A DNA stretch of 64,000 nt from an uncultured Lachnospiraceae bacterium (GTDB taxonomy: Bacteria; Bacillota; Clostridia; Lachnospirales; Lachnospiraceae): assembly GCA_959022495.1 (NCBI GenBank), contig CAUEYX010000002.1, positions 62,001 through 126,000 on the forward strand, in the 5' to 3' direction. The notes beneath the pieces are model-generated. The model was not told the DNA's origin. It worked only from the letters and a program-made list of their open reading frames with translations, and ran no database searches. Made by a program: the position numbers and the translations under genes. Below are positions 32,910 through 42,497 of the stretch, one piece after another (position 1 is the first letter of the stretch; each line of letters starts with the position of its first letter).

Positions 32910-33935
32910 TTACATCCCTGCTGTAAACAGCTGATTCATCTGATCATATAGAATCGTTTTATCTGACGCGCCCATGATGACAGATATATACGGACTGCCC
33001 TCCGCAGTTTCATCATACAGAATCACACAGTTTCCTGCCTGATCTGTGGTCCCCGTCTTCCCTCCGAGCACACGCACCCCTTCCGGAGGGGTCGCAAGTC
33101 CTGCTGAATAATAATTGGTCGGTTCCCAGACTACATTGACAGTTCCATCTGCCCTCATAATATCCGTGGAATAAGAATCCATGGATATAATATCAAGAAA
33201 ACGCTGATCCTTCACCGCTGCATTGAAGATGAGATACAGATCATATGCCGTCGTATAGTGATTCTCGTCATGAAGCCCGTGTGGATTCACAAAGTGGGTT
33301 CCTGTTGCCCCCAGCTCTGCAGCCTCTTTATTCATCAGCTCCGCAAAAGCTTCCTCACTCCCTGAGATATGTTCCGCGATCGCTGTCCCGCAGTCATTTC
33401 CCGAACAGATCATCAGGCCGCATACAAGATCATACAAGGTAAGCGTGTCTCCTGCCAGAAGCCCGGCAACAGACTCATCCCAGTTGAAATCTGTGGCATG
33501 AGCGCTCACGGTAACAACATCATCCAAATTGCCGTACTTAAGGGCGAGATATGCAGTCATAACTTTTGTGGTACTGGCCGGATAAAGCCGGTCAAATATC
33601 TGATATCCACAGACAACCTCTTCCTGTCCCAGGTCAAACAGCCCTGCCGCATGCAGGGAGCTGTCAGGCTGAAATCCATCCAAAGTGACTTCCTGGGATG
33701 TTACGCACAAGTTCTGCGCAAACAGCGTGCCCTGATAGAGTTCTTTATTATAGACAGATTTTTCATACTCTGCCGTATAGTTCCGGGACTGATCCCACAT
33801 ATAAAAGCCCGCTCCCGCCCCGGCGCTGATGAGCAGAAGAAGGACGATCAGAACCGCGGCTGTTTTTGCCTGGCGTTTCCGCCGCCGCTGCTGTCTCCTT
33901 TTATAAGCTGTCCGTTTATTATTTGTACATCTCAC
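32910..33935 (-). CDS. D-alanyl-D-alanine carboxypeptidase (serine-type, S11 family)
   Basis: 341 residues, GTG start overlapping the mgsA stop by 17 bp. Very basic N-terminus (15 Lys/Arg in the first 24 residues), one TM anchor (about 25-46), then the penicillin-binding fold with S121-TT-K124, S178-G-N180 and K293-T-G295. It trims the terminal D-Ala of peptidoglycan stem peptides outside the cell. The C-terminal PBP5 domain is missing, so it is a short DacB/VanY-like membrane form. Last gene of the long cell-shape run, ended by the hairpin just after. Confidence 0.9.
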   Translation of the reverse strand: MRCTNNKRTAYKRRQQRRRKRQAKTAAVLIVLLLLISAGAGAGFYMWDQSRNYTAEYEKSVYNKELYQGTLFAQNLCVTSQEVTLDGFQPDSSLHAAGLFDLGQEEVVCGYQIFDRLYPASTTKVMTAYLALKYGNLDDVVTVSAHATDFNWDESVAGLLAGDTLTLYDLVCGLMICSGNDCGTAIAEHISGSEEAFAELMNKEAAELGATGTHFVNPHGLHDENHYTTAYDLYLIFNAAVKDQRFLDIISMDSYSTDIMRADGTVNVVWEPTNYYSAGLATPPEGVRVLGGKTGTTDQAGNCVILYDETAEGSPYISVIMGASDKTILYDQMNQLFTAGM

Positions 33936-34314
33936 GCCAGTCTAAATCTCCTCTGTCCAGTGCGAGTATGAGCGCCTCCGCTGTCGCGATATTGGTCGCG
34001 ATGGGTATATTATACATATCGCACAGCTTTACAATATCATTCACATCCGGTTCGTGGGACCGGGGTGAAAGGGGGTCCCTGAAGAAAATGAGCAGGTCAA
34101 TATTATTGTGCTCAATCTGGGAACCAAGCTGTTGTTTCCCGCCGAGATGTCCCGCGAGAAACTTGTGTATACTCAGATTTGTGACACTCTCCACAAGCAT
34201 TCCTGTTGTCTCCGTGGCATACAGCTCATGTTTGCTCAATATCCCACGGTACGCAATGCAGAAATTCTGCATCAGTTTCTTCTTTGCATCGTGTGCGATC
34301 AGTCCAATGTTCAT
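33919..34314 (-). CDS. mgsA: Methylglyoxal synthase
   Basis: 131 residues, typical length. Family signatures: NIGLIAHDAKK at the N-terminus, TGTTG-like loop ATETTGML, GGKQQLGSQIEHNNIDLLIF and the catalytic Asp in FFRDPLSPRSHEPD. It converts dihydroxyacetone phosphate to methylglyoxal and phosphate, a bypass that relieves sugar-phosphate stress. Its place between rodA (14-bp gap) and the carboxypeptidase is found in several Clostridia, though no functional link to cell wall synthesis is proven. Confidence 0.95.
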   Translation of the reverse strand: MNIGLIAHDAKKKLMQNFCIAYRGILSKHELYATETTGMLVESVTNLSIHKFLAGHLGGKQQLGSQIEHNNIDLLIFFRDPLSPRSHEPDVNDIVKLCDMYNIPIATNIATAEALILALDRGDLDWREMYK

Positions 34315-34328
34315 AATCGATCCTCTCC

Positions 34329-35465
34329 TTACTGATATTTGTTAGGCTGTAAGCCGACATTCAGTACGAAACCGATCCCCATAAAAAAGCATACAACGGA
34401 AGTCAGTCCATAACTTACGAAGGGAAGCGACAGTCCCGTATTGGGAAGGATCAATGTTGCCACACTGATATTGATAAAGCTCTGGATTCCTATCAGTGCG
34501 GCCATTCCGCCGCAGATGATGCGCCCTCCTGTATCTTTTGCTTTCATGCCGATCAAAATACAATCTATCACAATTAATAATATCAAAAATATAACTGCAC
34601 AACAACCCACAAATCCCAATTCTTCACCGATTATGGCAAAAATAAAGTCTGTCTGCGGCTCAGAAACAAAATTCCCATTTTTCACAGAATTGGTCTCATC
34701 GTTATTGTATCCCTTTCCGGACAGCTGTCCGGAACCGATGGCCATAATCGAATTTAACTGCTGGTAGGACTCGTCGTCCGCGTATTTTTCCGGTTCCAGC
34801 CACGCTAAGATACGCTCCTGCTGATAATCCCTGAGCAGAGGCTGGTTCGGCTGCACCGCGATAAATAAAAAGAGAATCACAGCAGGCACAGTGACCGCTA
34901 GCACTGCGCCCACGAATTTATAACTCAGTCCTGCCAGGAAAAGCATGACACAGAATAGGGCGGCAACACAGATCGTCGTCGAAAGATTGGGCTGTTTATA
35001 AATCAAAACCAGCGAAGGCGCAATCAGTGCCACTGCCTGGATGATCAGCTTTGGAGTATTGATCCTCTGCTCCCGGTCCATCAAAAATTTTGCAAAAAAT
35101 AAAATCATCAGGATCTTCGTCATATCCGATGGCTGAAACTGGATAAATCCCAGATCCAGCCATCTCGTTGCCCCGTTTACATTCACACCGAGCCCCGGTA
35201 TCCAGATCGCTGCCAGCAGCAATAGATTGATAATGTAAAGGGGCCAGTACAGATTCAGAATCCATTTATAGTCAATTAATGAGATGACAGCCATTGCTGC
35301 AAGTCCCAGAATCACTCCCATAATCTGGTTATTTGTATAATCCGGCCTGGCGCTCCTGACCATAAAAACACCGAAGATCGAAAGGATCAGCACGAAGATG
35401 ACCAGGCTGAATTTATAATCTTTCAGATGATAATGCAGATTCAATTTTTTTAATAAAATCTTCAA
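34329..35465 (-). CDS. rodA: SEDS family glycosyltransferase RodA
   Basis: 378 residues, about ten TM helices. TTG start overlapping the minE stop as TTGA, with GGGAG upstream. Conserved SEDS features: ATRWLDLGFIQFQPSD, the extracellular loop with QQERILAWLEPEKYADD, and SEPQTDFIFAIIGEELGF near the C-terminus. RodA polymerises lipid II for sidewall elongation with PBP2, which is encoded in the same operon. SpoVE or FtsW are less likely given the Mre/Min/PBP2 context. Confidence 0.92.
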   Translation of the reverse strand: MKILLKKLNLHYHLKDYKFSLVIFVLILSIFGVFMVRSARPDYTNNQIMGVILGLAAMAVISLIDYKWILNLYWPLYIINLLLLAAIWIPGLGVNVNGATRWLDLGFIQFQPSDMTKILMILFFAKFLMDREQRINTPKLIIQAVALIAPSLVLIYKQPNLSTTICVAALFCVMLFLAGLSYKFVGAVLAVTVPAVILFLFIAVQPNQPLLRDYQQERILAWLEPEKYADDESYQQLNSIMAIGSGQLSGKGYNNDETNSVKNGNFVSEPQTDFIFAIIGEELGFVGCCAVIFLILLIVIDCILIGMKAKDTGGRIICGGMAALIGIQSFINISVATLILPNTGLSLPFVSYGLTSVVCFFMGIGFVLNVGLQPNKYQ

Positions 35466-35671
35466 TTCTTTTCTCCCATGTATTTTATATGTATATCTGT
35501 CCGTGTAACTGTAATATCAAAATTTTCCCGCTGTATATCCAGATATTTAGACACTGTGTGATACAGATCCCCCTCCAGTTTGTCCACTACTTCCGGCGCG
35601 CACTGCATCCGGTCTGATATAAGCAGGTTCTTAAGTCTCTCTTTTGCTACGGAAACAGAATGTACGCTCAT
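35462..35671 (-). CDS. minE: Cell division topological specificity factor MinE
   Basis: 69 residues, shorter than E. coli MinE (88). The anti-MinCD helix region (SVAKERLKNLLISDRMQ) and the topological domain (VSKYLDIQRENFDITV) are present. Directly follows minD by 11 bp. Presence of MinE rather than only DivIVA implies a pole-to-pole oscillating Min system, as in some Clostridia. Confidence 0.88.
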   Translation of the reverse strand: MSVHSVSVAKERLKNLLISDRMQCAPEVVDKLEGDLYHTVSKYLDIQRENFDITVTRTDIHIKYMGEKN

Positions 35672-35682
35672 ATACAGCCCTC

Positions 35683-36474
35683 CTAATTTCTGTGGAACAG
35701 GCTGCTGATCTTTTCGAGGATTCCTTCCGGCTTAGAGAAATCGTCAACAGGGATTTCCTCTCCTGTAAGTCTTCTGCATATATTCGTGTACGCTTTTCCG
35801 GCAAGGCAATCCTCTCCAACGACCGGTTCTCCCTGGTTTGTCGCAATAACAACCTGCTCATCATCCGGTATCACACCAAGCAGGTCAACCGCAAGAATCT
35901 CGGTGACGTCCTCCACTGACATCATATCGCCCTTTCTCACCATATCGATCCTCAGGCGGTTGATTAATAGGTCATTCCTGCGGATTCCGGAAGCCTCCAG
36001 AAGTCCGATGATCCGGTCCGCGTCGCGGATGGCCGAAACCTCCGGCGTTGTCACCACAATCGAGCGGTCCGCACCTGCAATCGCATTCTGGAATCCCTGT
36101 TCAATTCCCGCGGGACAGTCCAGAAGAATAAAATCGAAATCATCCCGTATATCCGCCACAAGTTTTTTCATCTGCTCCGGGGAGACACTGGATTTATCCT
36201 TTGTCTGCGCCGAGGGAAGCAGGTAGAGCTCAGGGAAGCGTTTGTCCTTGATCAGCGCCTGCTTTAAGCGGCAGCTCCCCTCTATGACATCCACGATATT
36301 ATATACGATCCGGTTCTCAAGGCCCATAACAACGTCCAGATTGCGAAGCCCCAGATCGGTGTCAATGACAATCACTTTTTTTCCCAGGCCGGACAGACCG
36401 ATTCCGATATTTGCCGTTGTCGTCGTCTTGCCGACCCCGCCTTTTCCAGATGTAATGACGATAACTTCTCCCAT
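35683..36474 (-). CDS. minD: Septum site-determining ATPase MinD
   Basis: 263 residues. Deviant Walker A SGKGGVGKTT (residues 9-18), DTDLGLRNLDVVMGLE and LLDCPAGIEQGF in the core; the C-terminal KISSLFHRN is the amphipathic membrane-targeting helix. MinD recruits MinC and is released by MinE. Between minC and minE in the operon. Confidence 0.96.
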   Translation of the reverse strand: MGEVIVITSGKGGVGKTTTTANIGIGLSGLGKKVIVIDTDLGLRNLDVVMGLENRIVYNIVDVIEGSCRLKQALIKDKRFPELYLLPSAQTKDKSSVSPEQMKKLVADIRDDFDFILLDCPAGIEQGFQNAIAGADRSIVVTTPEVSAIRDADRIIGLLEASGIRRNDLLINRLRIDMVRKGDMMSVEDVTEILAVDLLGVIPDDEQVVIATNQGEPVVGEDCLAGKAYTNICRRLTGEEIPVDDFSKPEGILEKISSLFHRN

Positions 36475-36506
36475 GCTGGTATTCCTCCTACTTTACGTTC
36501 TTACAT

Positions 36507-37151
36507 TTAATCCACAAGAGGATCAAGATAGATGCGCCTGCCGTCGACCACCGCGATCTTCGGGCCTTTGATGCTGAGGCTCTCTTGATAAATGATCTGA
36601 CGCTTCGCCTCTATGTCCCCGATGCAGAGCTGCTTCGGCTGCATGGAAAGAGCAACGACAAAAGCATCTCTGTCACCGGCTGCGCCCGCGTGTACAGTGC
36701 CGTAAAGTGAGCCCACTATCACGACGCTTCCCTTAGCGATCACTCGGGCACCCGGTTCCACATCCCCCAGGATTACAATACTGGAATCCGATTCCAGTAT
36801 CTCTCTTTTTCCCAGGGTTCCTCTGTAAAACTGTCCCTCTTTCTTACTGATATCTGACAGGGACTGCTCTACAATGCTTCTGTACATAGGTTCATTCTTA
36901 TCATTTTGTTCTACGACACACAGAATGTCAATCTGTGTATTTTCACTTATAATCTGGAGGATCTTCTCCTCTTCTGTCCGGGTCAGCGTGCGCCCGCTGA
37001 AACTGAGCGCCATTTTCGCATCCTTGAAAAACCGGGCAGAAGACTGGAATTTGCCGGTAAGTATTTCAAGCAGGGCAGAAAATTCCGCTTCTGGGTCCAG
37101 CTCGATATCCAGCCCATACCGGCTGCTCCTGATTGTTACCAGCCTGTCCAT
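36507..37151 (-). CDS. minC: Septum site-determining protein MinC
   Basis: 214 residues. N-terminal FtsZ-inhibiting domain (1-100) and the C-terminal beta-helix that binds MinD: IVILGDVEPGARVIAKGSV then VGSLYGTVHAGAAGD. It caps FtsZ polymerisation away from mid-cell. GGGGGATG precedes the ATG. It follows the PBP2 gene by 17 bp. Confidence 0.93.
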   Translation of the reverse strand: MDRLVTIRSSRYGLDIELDPEAEFSALLEILTGKFQSSARFFKDAKMALSFSGRTLTRTEEEKILQIISENTQIDILCVVEQNDKNEPMYRSIVEQSLSDISKKEGQFYRGTLGKREILESDSSIVILGDVEPGARVIAKGSVVIVGSLYGTVHAGAAGDRDAFVVALSMQPKQLCIGDIEAKRQIIYQESLSIKGPKIAVVDGRRIYLDPLVD

Positions 37152-37168
37152 CTGTCATCCCCCATCTC

Positions 37169-40027
37169 TTAATCACCTGCAATACCTGTTCCCAGATCAG
37201 CCGCGCTTCCTTTGACAACTTCCTGGGCTTCATCTGGATTAAAATATACTTTTGCAATATCCCTTCCGATCTCCGCAGAATATCCAGAATTATATCCGTA
37301 AGTAATGCGTACGGCAATCGAGATCTGCGGCGATTCCACCGGGGCATATCCCACAAACAGCACATGGTCCGCATGCAGTTCGTTGTGCTGCGCGGTTCCA
37401 GTTTTACCTGCCATGGTAAAGTCGATTCCGTTAAAGGAGGCGGTACTCTGCACCACCTGCTCCATACCAGTGTGGATCGCGTCCCAAGTCGTCTGACTGA
37501 GCCCGTCAATGGTGTGGTCCACAGCCGCCGCATAATCTTTGATCAGCTTCCCGTTGGAATCGGTCGTCTTGTCAATCAGCGTCAGGTCGTAGACGGTCCC
37601 GTTATTTGCGACCGCGGTCACATAGCGGTTCAGCTGGCTGACTGTATAGTTGTTATTGCCCTGTCCGATCGCAGACTGAATGGAATACTCATCCGACATA
37701 TGCGGCTCAGCCTCCGGGATCTCCAGTCCCGATGTCTCATTCAAGCCGAACATTTCTGCGTATTTTGCCAGCTTGTCCGTTCCGATATCGCTGTCGTAAT
37801 CCCCATCTGCATCGATGCTCAAGTCATAGCCGACCTGATAGAAGAACACGTTGCACGAATGCCGGATCGCCTGCACCACATTCAGAGCGCCGTGGCCTCC
37901 ATTGGGATAAATCCAGCATGTGGGGCTGGGGGTAACCGTATTGAAAATGCCGTTACAGGAGATCGTGGTCCCCGTGCTGATAACCCCTTCTTCAAGCCCC
38001 GCCGCGGCGGAAACCATTTTATAGGTGGAACCCGGCGCGGTCAGTTCCTGTGTAGCGCGATTATAAAAGATTCTGGCAAGACCTGTATTCAGCTTATTAT
38101 AATATGCCGAATCCATTGTATTTGCCAGCCGGTTATTATCGTACCCCGGATAGGATACACAGGCCAGTACATCACCGGTATTTGGGTCTGTCACGACAAT
38201 TCCTCCGGAACACGGTTCAAGCGCCAGCTGTCCCGGCGTGATCTCCAGTGTTTTGATCTTATTATAAAGCCATCCATAAGCATCCACAGTACCGTTCAGA
38301 AGCCCATTGTACGCGTTTTCATCCATAGGAAGGACGCCCTGTTCATAGACAATGGCACAGATCTGAGCTCCCGTGATACCCCCTGATTTTATAAGATATT
38401 TATAGAGAAGTTTGTCGAATTCGCTGTCTTCCCGCAAATATTCTTCCAGGTAAGCCACAAGCTGCTGATAGACCTCTTCCGAACTGGAATACGCGCTGTT
38501 GCCAAGCTTGGTCGTATCAATCCAGTTCTGGGAAATGGCATAATTTAAATAGGCATTCAGGCTGATCGTCTCCTCTTTTGCCCATGCGATCTGCGTTTCA
38601 TCCTGCGAGTCAATCTCATCAGAGATCAGAACCCCTGTATATTCTTTTAATACCGTATCACAGATATAATCCATGTACGCCTGCATCTCGTCTGACAGAT
38701 CACGGTATGCCGGCGCCTGCGGATTATTCAGCTGCGCAAGCAGTTCGCTGAGAACAGAGTCTCTTTTTGCCGTAAAAGCTGTATACACAGCCTGTTCAGC
38801 GGCTGATGCCTCCGCACTTCCAAAATGATCGATGTCAATCACGCTGTTGGCGATAAAAGCATTATACGCGTCCCCCACAGGTATAATAATCTCTTTCGTA
38901 TCCTTTGCGACGGACGGATCATAGTTCAATACATTCGTAAGCTTGCTCAGGACAATGCCGGCCAGCTTTTCTTCCAGCAGTTTGTACGCTGTGATCTGAA
39001 GATTTTTATCAATGGTCAGATAGACATCATTCCCCGCTTTCGGGTCCTTCGTGCTGACGATATCCGTCACTTTCCCCAGATTATCCACATAGAAGGTCTG
39101 TTCGCCTTTCTCTCCTTTGAGCACGCTGTCGAAAGTCTGTTCAAGCCCGGATTTTCCCACAATGTCAGAGAGAGAGTATCGCTTCTTCTCGTCACTGTCA
39201 AGGTTATCATACTCTTCCTGAGAGATCTTTCCTGTATACCCGATAATAGAGGCAAAATATTCTCCGTCCGGGTATCTTCTTAAGGAATCCTCCGTAATAT
39301 CCACACCGGTCAGTGTATCCTGATTTTCCATGATCGCTGCCGCGGTCTCATTGCTGACATCCGACGCAAGCGTTGTTGTAAGGTACTGCTGATAACTGTT
39401 AAGCCCCATTGCGTACCGCATGTTCACCATTTTCAGGATGTATGACGCGTCATGCGACTCATCGTCAAGACCGTACCGCTTTGCGAGAACATGCATGAGA
39501 TCCCCCGCTGACTGCTCCCGCTCTTTCTTCGTGAGATCATCTACATACGGCTCGCCGTAAACATCCGCAACAAACCGAAGCCGCAGGGTTTCATTGGTCT
39601 CAGCGAACTGATACTGGCCGGCTGAGTCAAGAATGATCCCGAAGCTGTCGATAACAGAGTCACCGTTCGCCTCAACAATGGACATCACTTTATCCAGCAC
39701 TCTATTTAAAATCTCATTTTTTTCGTCAGGGTCCGTGCCTGTTGGGATTGTATCCTCGATGGTGACAGAATAAGCCAGCTCATTATAAGCAATCAGGGTT
39801 CCATTCCGGTCAAAAATGTTGCCTCTTGTGGCTGGCACGTCTTTCGTCCTGCGGATCTGCAGTTCATAATTCTCCAGATAATCCTCGCCTTTTACGATTT
39901 GAAGATAGAAAAGACGGCCGACCAGCACAGAGGAAGTAAGACAGAATACAACGATGAGCACTACGAGCCTGGACTGCAGAATATAGTCGATGGCTTCTTT
40001 GATCCGGTCAATAATATCTCTAAACAA
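37169..40027 (-). CDS. Penicillin-binding protein 2 (elongasome transpeptidase) with a large insertion
   Basis: About 952 residues, well above the 600-750 usual for PBP2. I prefer the TTG at 40027; the GTG at 40039 overlaps the AAGGAG itself. One N-terminal TM helix, a dimerisation/pedestal region (TRGNIFDRNGTLIAYNELAY) and the transpeptidase with SxxK in APGSTYKMVS (Ser near 667), SxN in HSCNVFFYQ and KTG in MAGKTGTAQHN (near 873). Between strand VYLTIDKNLQITA (about 340) and GGIVVTDPNTGDVLA (about 608) lies an extra stretch of about 250 residues, predicted helical and acidic. It crosslinks peptidoglycan for elongation with RodA and MreBCD. Confidence 0.9.
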   Translation of the reverse strand: MFRDIIDRIKEAIDYILQSRLVVLIVVFCLTSSVLVGRLFYLQIVKGEDYLENYELQIRRTKDVPATRGNIFDRNGTLIAYNELAYSVTIEDTIPTGTDPDEKNEILNRVLDKVMSIVEANGDSVIDSFGIILDSAGQYQFAETNETLRLRFVADVYGEPYVDDLTKKEREQSAGDLMHVLAKRYGLDDESHDASYILKMVNMRYAMGLNSYQQYLTTTLASDVSNETAAAIMENQDTLTGVDITEDSLRRYPDGEYFASIIGYTGKISQEEYDNLDSDEKKRYSLSDIVGKSGLEQTFDSVLKGEKGEQTFYVDNLGKVTDIVSTKDPKAGNDVYLTIDKNLQITAYKLLEEKLAGIVLSKLTNVLNYDPSVAKDTKEIIIPVGDAYNAFIANSVIDIDHFGSAEASAAEQAVYTAFTAKRDSVLSELLAQLNNPQAPAYRDLSDEMQAYMDYICDTVLKEYTGVLISDEIDSQDETQIAWAKEETISLNAYLNYAISQNWIDTTKLGNSAYSSSEEVYQQLVAYLEEYLREDSEFDKLLYKYLIKSGGITGAQICAIVYEQGVLPMDENAYNGLLNGTVDAYGWLYNKIKTLEITPGQLALEPCSGGIVVTDPNTGDVLACVSYPGYDNNRLANTMDSAYYNKLNTGLARIFYNRATQELTAPGSTYKMVSAAAGLEEGVISTGTTISCNGIFNTVTPSPTCWIYPNGGHGALNVVQAIRHSCNVFFYQVGYDLSIDADGDYDSDIGTDKLAKYAEMFGLNETSGLEIPEAEPHMSDEYSIQSAIGQGNNNYTVSQLNRYVTAVANNGTVYDLTLIDKTTDSNGKLIKDYAAAVDHTIDGLSQTTWDAIHTGMEQVVQSTASFNGIDFTMAGKTGTAQHNELHADHVLFVGYAPVESPQISIAVRITYGYNSGYSAEIGRDIAKVYFNPDEAQEVVKGSAADLGTGIAGD

Positions 40028-40553
40028 ATTTGCTTGCACTCCTTTTCTCTTCTGCTTCCAATAAGTGATTGATAAATAAAAGCAGCGGATACACTACAAG
40101 TGTGACCGCGACAGTATAGATCGCCTCCGGGACGATAATCCGGTTTAAATAGTAAAGAAAATCGAAGTCGCTCCTGAGAAGGAACATAAGGAAATATATG
40201 ACGATCCCATACAGCAGATCGCTCACGGCAATCAGCAGGATGGGAAGCTTGATATCTTCGTCAAAAAACAGCTGTTTAAATATACCGCTTGCGAATCCTG
40301 CAGCAAGATAGATCAAAGCATAGAACCCAATCATATTCCCGTACTGGATATCAATCAGAAGCCCTGACGCGATCCCCACAAACATTCCTTCGCGGGGGCC
40401 TCTCATAAACCCGAAGGACGCAGTGACAATAAGCATTAGATTTGGTTTAATATTTGCAACCGCTAGAGCGGGAAAGACGGCGCACTGCAGCACATATGCC
40501 GCCAGTATGATGACTGCTGTCACAACAATACGCCTCACCCTTATTAATTTCAT
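40020..40553 (-). CDS. mreD: Rod shape-determining protein MreD
   Basis: 177 residues, five or six hydrophobic helices, typical of MreD: a short basic N-terminus, ALAVANIKPNLMLIVTASFGF and RGPREGMFVGIASGLLID with the GLLxD motif. Integral membrane partner of MreC. It overlaps the PBP2 start and follows mreC by 12 bp. Confidence 0.9.
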   Translation of the reverse strand: MKLIRVRRIVVTAVIILAAYVLQCAVFPALAVANIKPNLMLIVTASFGFMRGPREGMFVGIASGLLIDIQYGNMIGFYALIYLAAGFASGIFKQLFFDEDIKLPILLIAVSDLLYGIVIYFLMFLLRSDFDFLYYLNRIIVPEAIYTVAVTLVVYPLLLFINHLLEAEEKRSASKFV

Positions 40554-40565
40554 ATGATCTCTCCT

Positions 40566-41435
40566 CTATTCCGCCTGTGCCTCCCCGGTAAGTTCCGCTT
40601 TCGTCGTTGTGATAACCAGAACCTCCTGGATATTGCGGAAGTCCACAGCCGGCGTAATATATCCGGATCGTGTTAAATTATTGGAATCCACATTGATTTC
40701 ACTCACAGATCCAATCAGAATCCCCTGTAGATACTTGTCACTGATATACGACGTAACAATCTGGTCTCCTACTGAGACCGTATTATCATTATTCTCCATC
40801 TGGTCAAACGCGATCTGGCCGCTGCTCATCAGCGAAAGGTCGCCGCTGACAATACAGGTGTCCGAGGTGGACAGGACCATCCCGCTCACATTATTGGAAT
40901 CATCGATGATGGAGCGCACCTTCGCCCATGTAGGCCCCACTTCCGTCACAATGCCAACAAGCCCGCTTCCGGCAAGCACGTTCATGTCCACGGCGATCCC
41001 GTCATTGGTTCCCTTGTCGATCGTAAATGTACTGAACCAGTTGCCGGAGTCTTTTCCAATGACATGGGCTGCTGTCTTCTCATAGTCCGCATAGTTCTGA
41101 TCCAGTTTATAAAGCTCCTGGAGACGTTCGTATTCATATCGTTCCTCTTGGAGATAATTGTTTTCGGTCGTCAAAGTATCTACCTGCTTCTGCAGTTTTT
41201 CATTCTCTGCCTGCAGCTGTTTGAGTGTGGAAAAATTATCTTTCATATCCCCCATCCAGCCGCCGATCTGGTTGATCCCCTGCTGAAGGGGAATCACCGT
41301 GACATTGGCAAGCACCCTGAATGGTCCCCTCACCTTATCTGAAAATGAGGAGAGCAGCATCATAAGTGCACAGAGCACGGAGAGGCCGAGAAGGATATAT
41401 CTGTTCGTATGAGATGTATGATTCTTTTTCTTCAT
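40566..41435 (-). CDS. mreC: Rod shape-determining protein MreC
   Basis: 289 residues from the ATG at 41435, which overlaps the mreB stop as ATGA. One TM helix (about 10-30), a coiled coil (about 60-105, QLQAENEKLQKQVDTL) and the beta-domain with the motifs GLVGIVTEVG and VRSIIDDSNNVSGMVL. It links MreB to PBP2 outside the membrane. Confidence 0.94.
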   Translation of the reverse strand: MKKKNHTSHTNRYILLGLSVLCALMMLLSSFSDKVRGPFRVLANVTVIPLQQGINQIGGWMGDMKDNFSTLKQLQAENEKLQKQVDTLTTENNYLQEERYEYERLQELYKLDQNYADYEKTAAHVIGKDSGNWFSTFTIDKGTNDGIAVDMNVLAGSGLVGIVTEVGPTWAKVRSIIDDSNNVSGMVLSTSDTCIVSGDLSLMSSGQIAFDQMENNDNTVSVGDQIVTSYISDKYLQGILIGSVSEINVDSNNLTRSGYITPAVDFRNIQEVLVITTTKAELTGEAQAE

Positions 41436-42457
41436 CTTAACCACCTGTAACCTTCATCCATCATGGAGTATGTGAGCCTGTTATAATATGTGCGGTCCTG
41501 AAGAACCTTCTGAAGCCCTCTGACCGCGCACAGCTCAGGGTTCTCCATCGTCATCACGGGGAGCCCGGTACTTTCTCTTAAGTATGTAGAAAGACCGCGC
41601 AGATTTGCCATGCCTCCGGTCAGACAGATCCCATTCTCCCTGATCCAGCTCCTGACATTGGGCGGCGTCCGGTCAATCATTGATTTCATCGCATGGACGC
41701 ATTCTTCCAGCAGCTCTTTCATCGCGGCACGGACAAGACTGATAGACACTGTCGTCTGGGCAGGCACCCCCGTAATGAGGTCCCTCCCGGACACGGCAAT
41801 CACACTGTCCGTACTCTGGTCAAAAATGCCGAATTCCCTCCGCAGGCGCTCCGCTGTCAGCCTTCCGATCAAGAAATCCTGGCTGCGCCGCACCAGCGCC
41901 GCGATAGCGCTGTCAAAATCCTCACCGCCGATCTTCAGCAGCCGGTTTAAAACCATGCCGCCCTCGGAAAGAACGGACAATTCTGTGGTGCCGCCGCCGA
42001 AATTGGCAACGAAAACACCTTTTTCCTTAATCACGTCAATTCCGAACCCCAGCGCGTCCACAAGACCTCTTTCAACGATCCTGACGGATTTTGCCCTTGC
42101 CTCCGAGTGATAAACAAGATCATAGAACGCCTTCTTCTCAACCTCGGTGACGTCTGTCGGGACTGCCACAACATATTCGTCTCCGCGGCCAAACCACCGT
42201 TCGCTTTCCAGCAGGCTGCCCAGCAGGTACTGCATATCATCAAAGTGGGCGATCACGCCGTTTTTCATAGGAAAGATTACCTGTATCTCATCAGGAGCCT
42301 TCTCGAACATCTCGTACGCCTCATTGCCCACGGCATAGACATATCGTTTCTTCTTCATGGCAATGGCATTTTTCTCCTGCCATATCCTGTCTTTTTTCTT
42401 ATCAAATATCTTGATCTCATAGGTCCCGAGATCAAGTCCATAAACATTCCCCAGCAT
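41432..42457 (-). CDS. mreB: MreB family actin-like protein
   Basis: 341 residues from the ATG at 42457 with GGGGAG upstream; a longer reading from 42505 is less likely. Actin-like ATPase signatures: VYGLDLGTYEIKIF (phosphate 1), VFVANFGGGTTELSV (phosphate 2) and ICLTGGMANLRGLSTYL (adenosine). Slightly divergent from canonical MreB (GLDLGTY instead of GIDLGTAN), so it may be an Mbl- or MreBH-like paralogue. It directs cell wall synthesis around the cylinder. Confidence 0.9.
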   Translation of the reverse strand: MLGNVYGLDLGTYEIKIFDKKKDRIWQEKNAIAMKKKRYVYAVGNEAYEMFEKAPDEIQVIFPMKNGVIAHFDDMQYLLGSLLESERWFGRGDEYVVAVPTDVTEVEKKAFYDLVYHSEARAKSVRIVERGLVDALGFGIDVIKEKGVFVANFGGGTTELSVLSEGGMVLNRLLKIGGEDFDSAIAALVRRSQDFLIGRLTAERLRREFGIFDQSTDSVIAVSGRDLITGVPAQTTVSISLVRAAMKELLEECVHAMKSMIDRTPPNVRSWIRENGICLTGGMANLRGLSTYLRESTGLPVMTMENPELCAVRGLQKVLQDRTYYNRLTYSMMDEGYRWLR

Positions 42458-42497
42458 TTTATGTCTCCCCTGTATCTTACTCCCCATAAACTGTGTT

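Noticed and set aside
37133..38386. Long open frame on the + strand (417 codons) opposite PBP2
   Set aside because: Antisense shadow of the transpeptidase coding frame; no family features.
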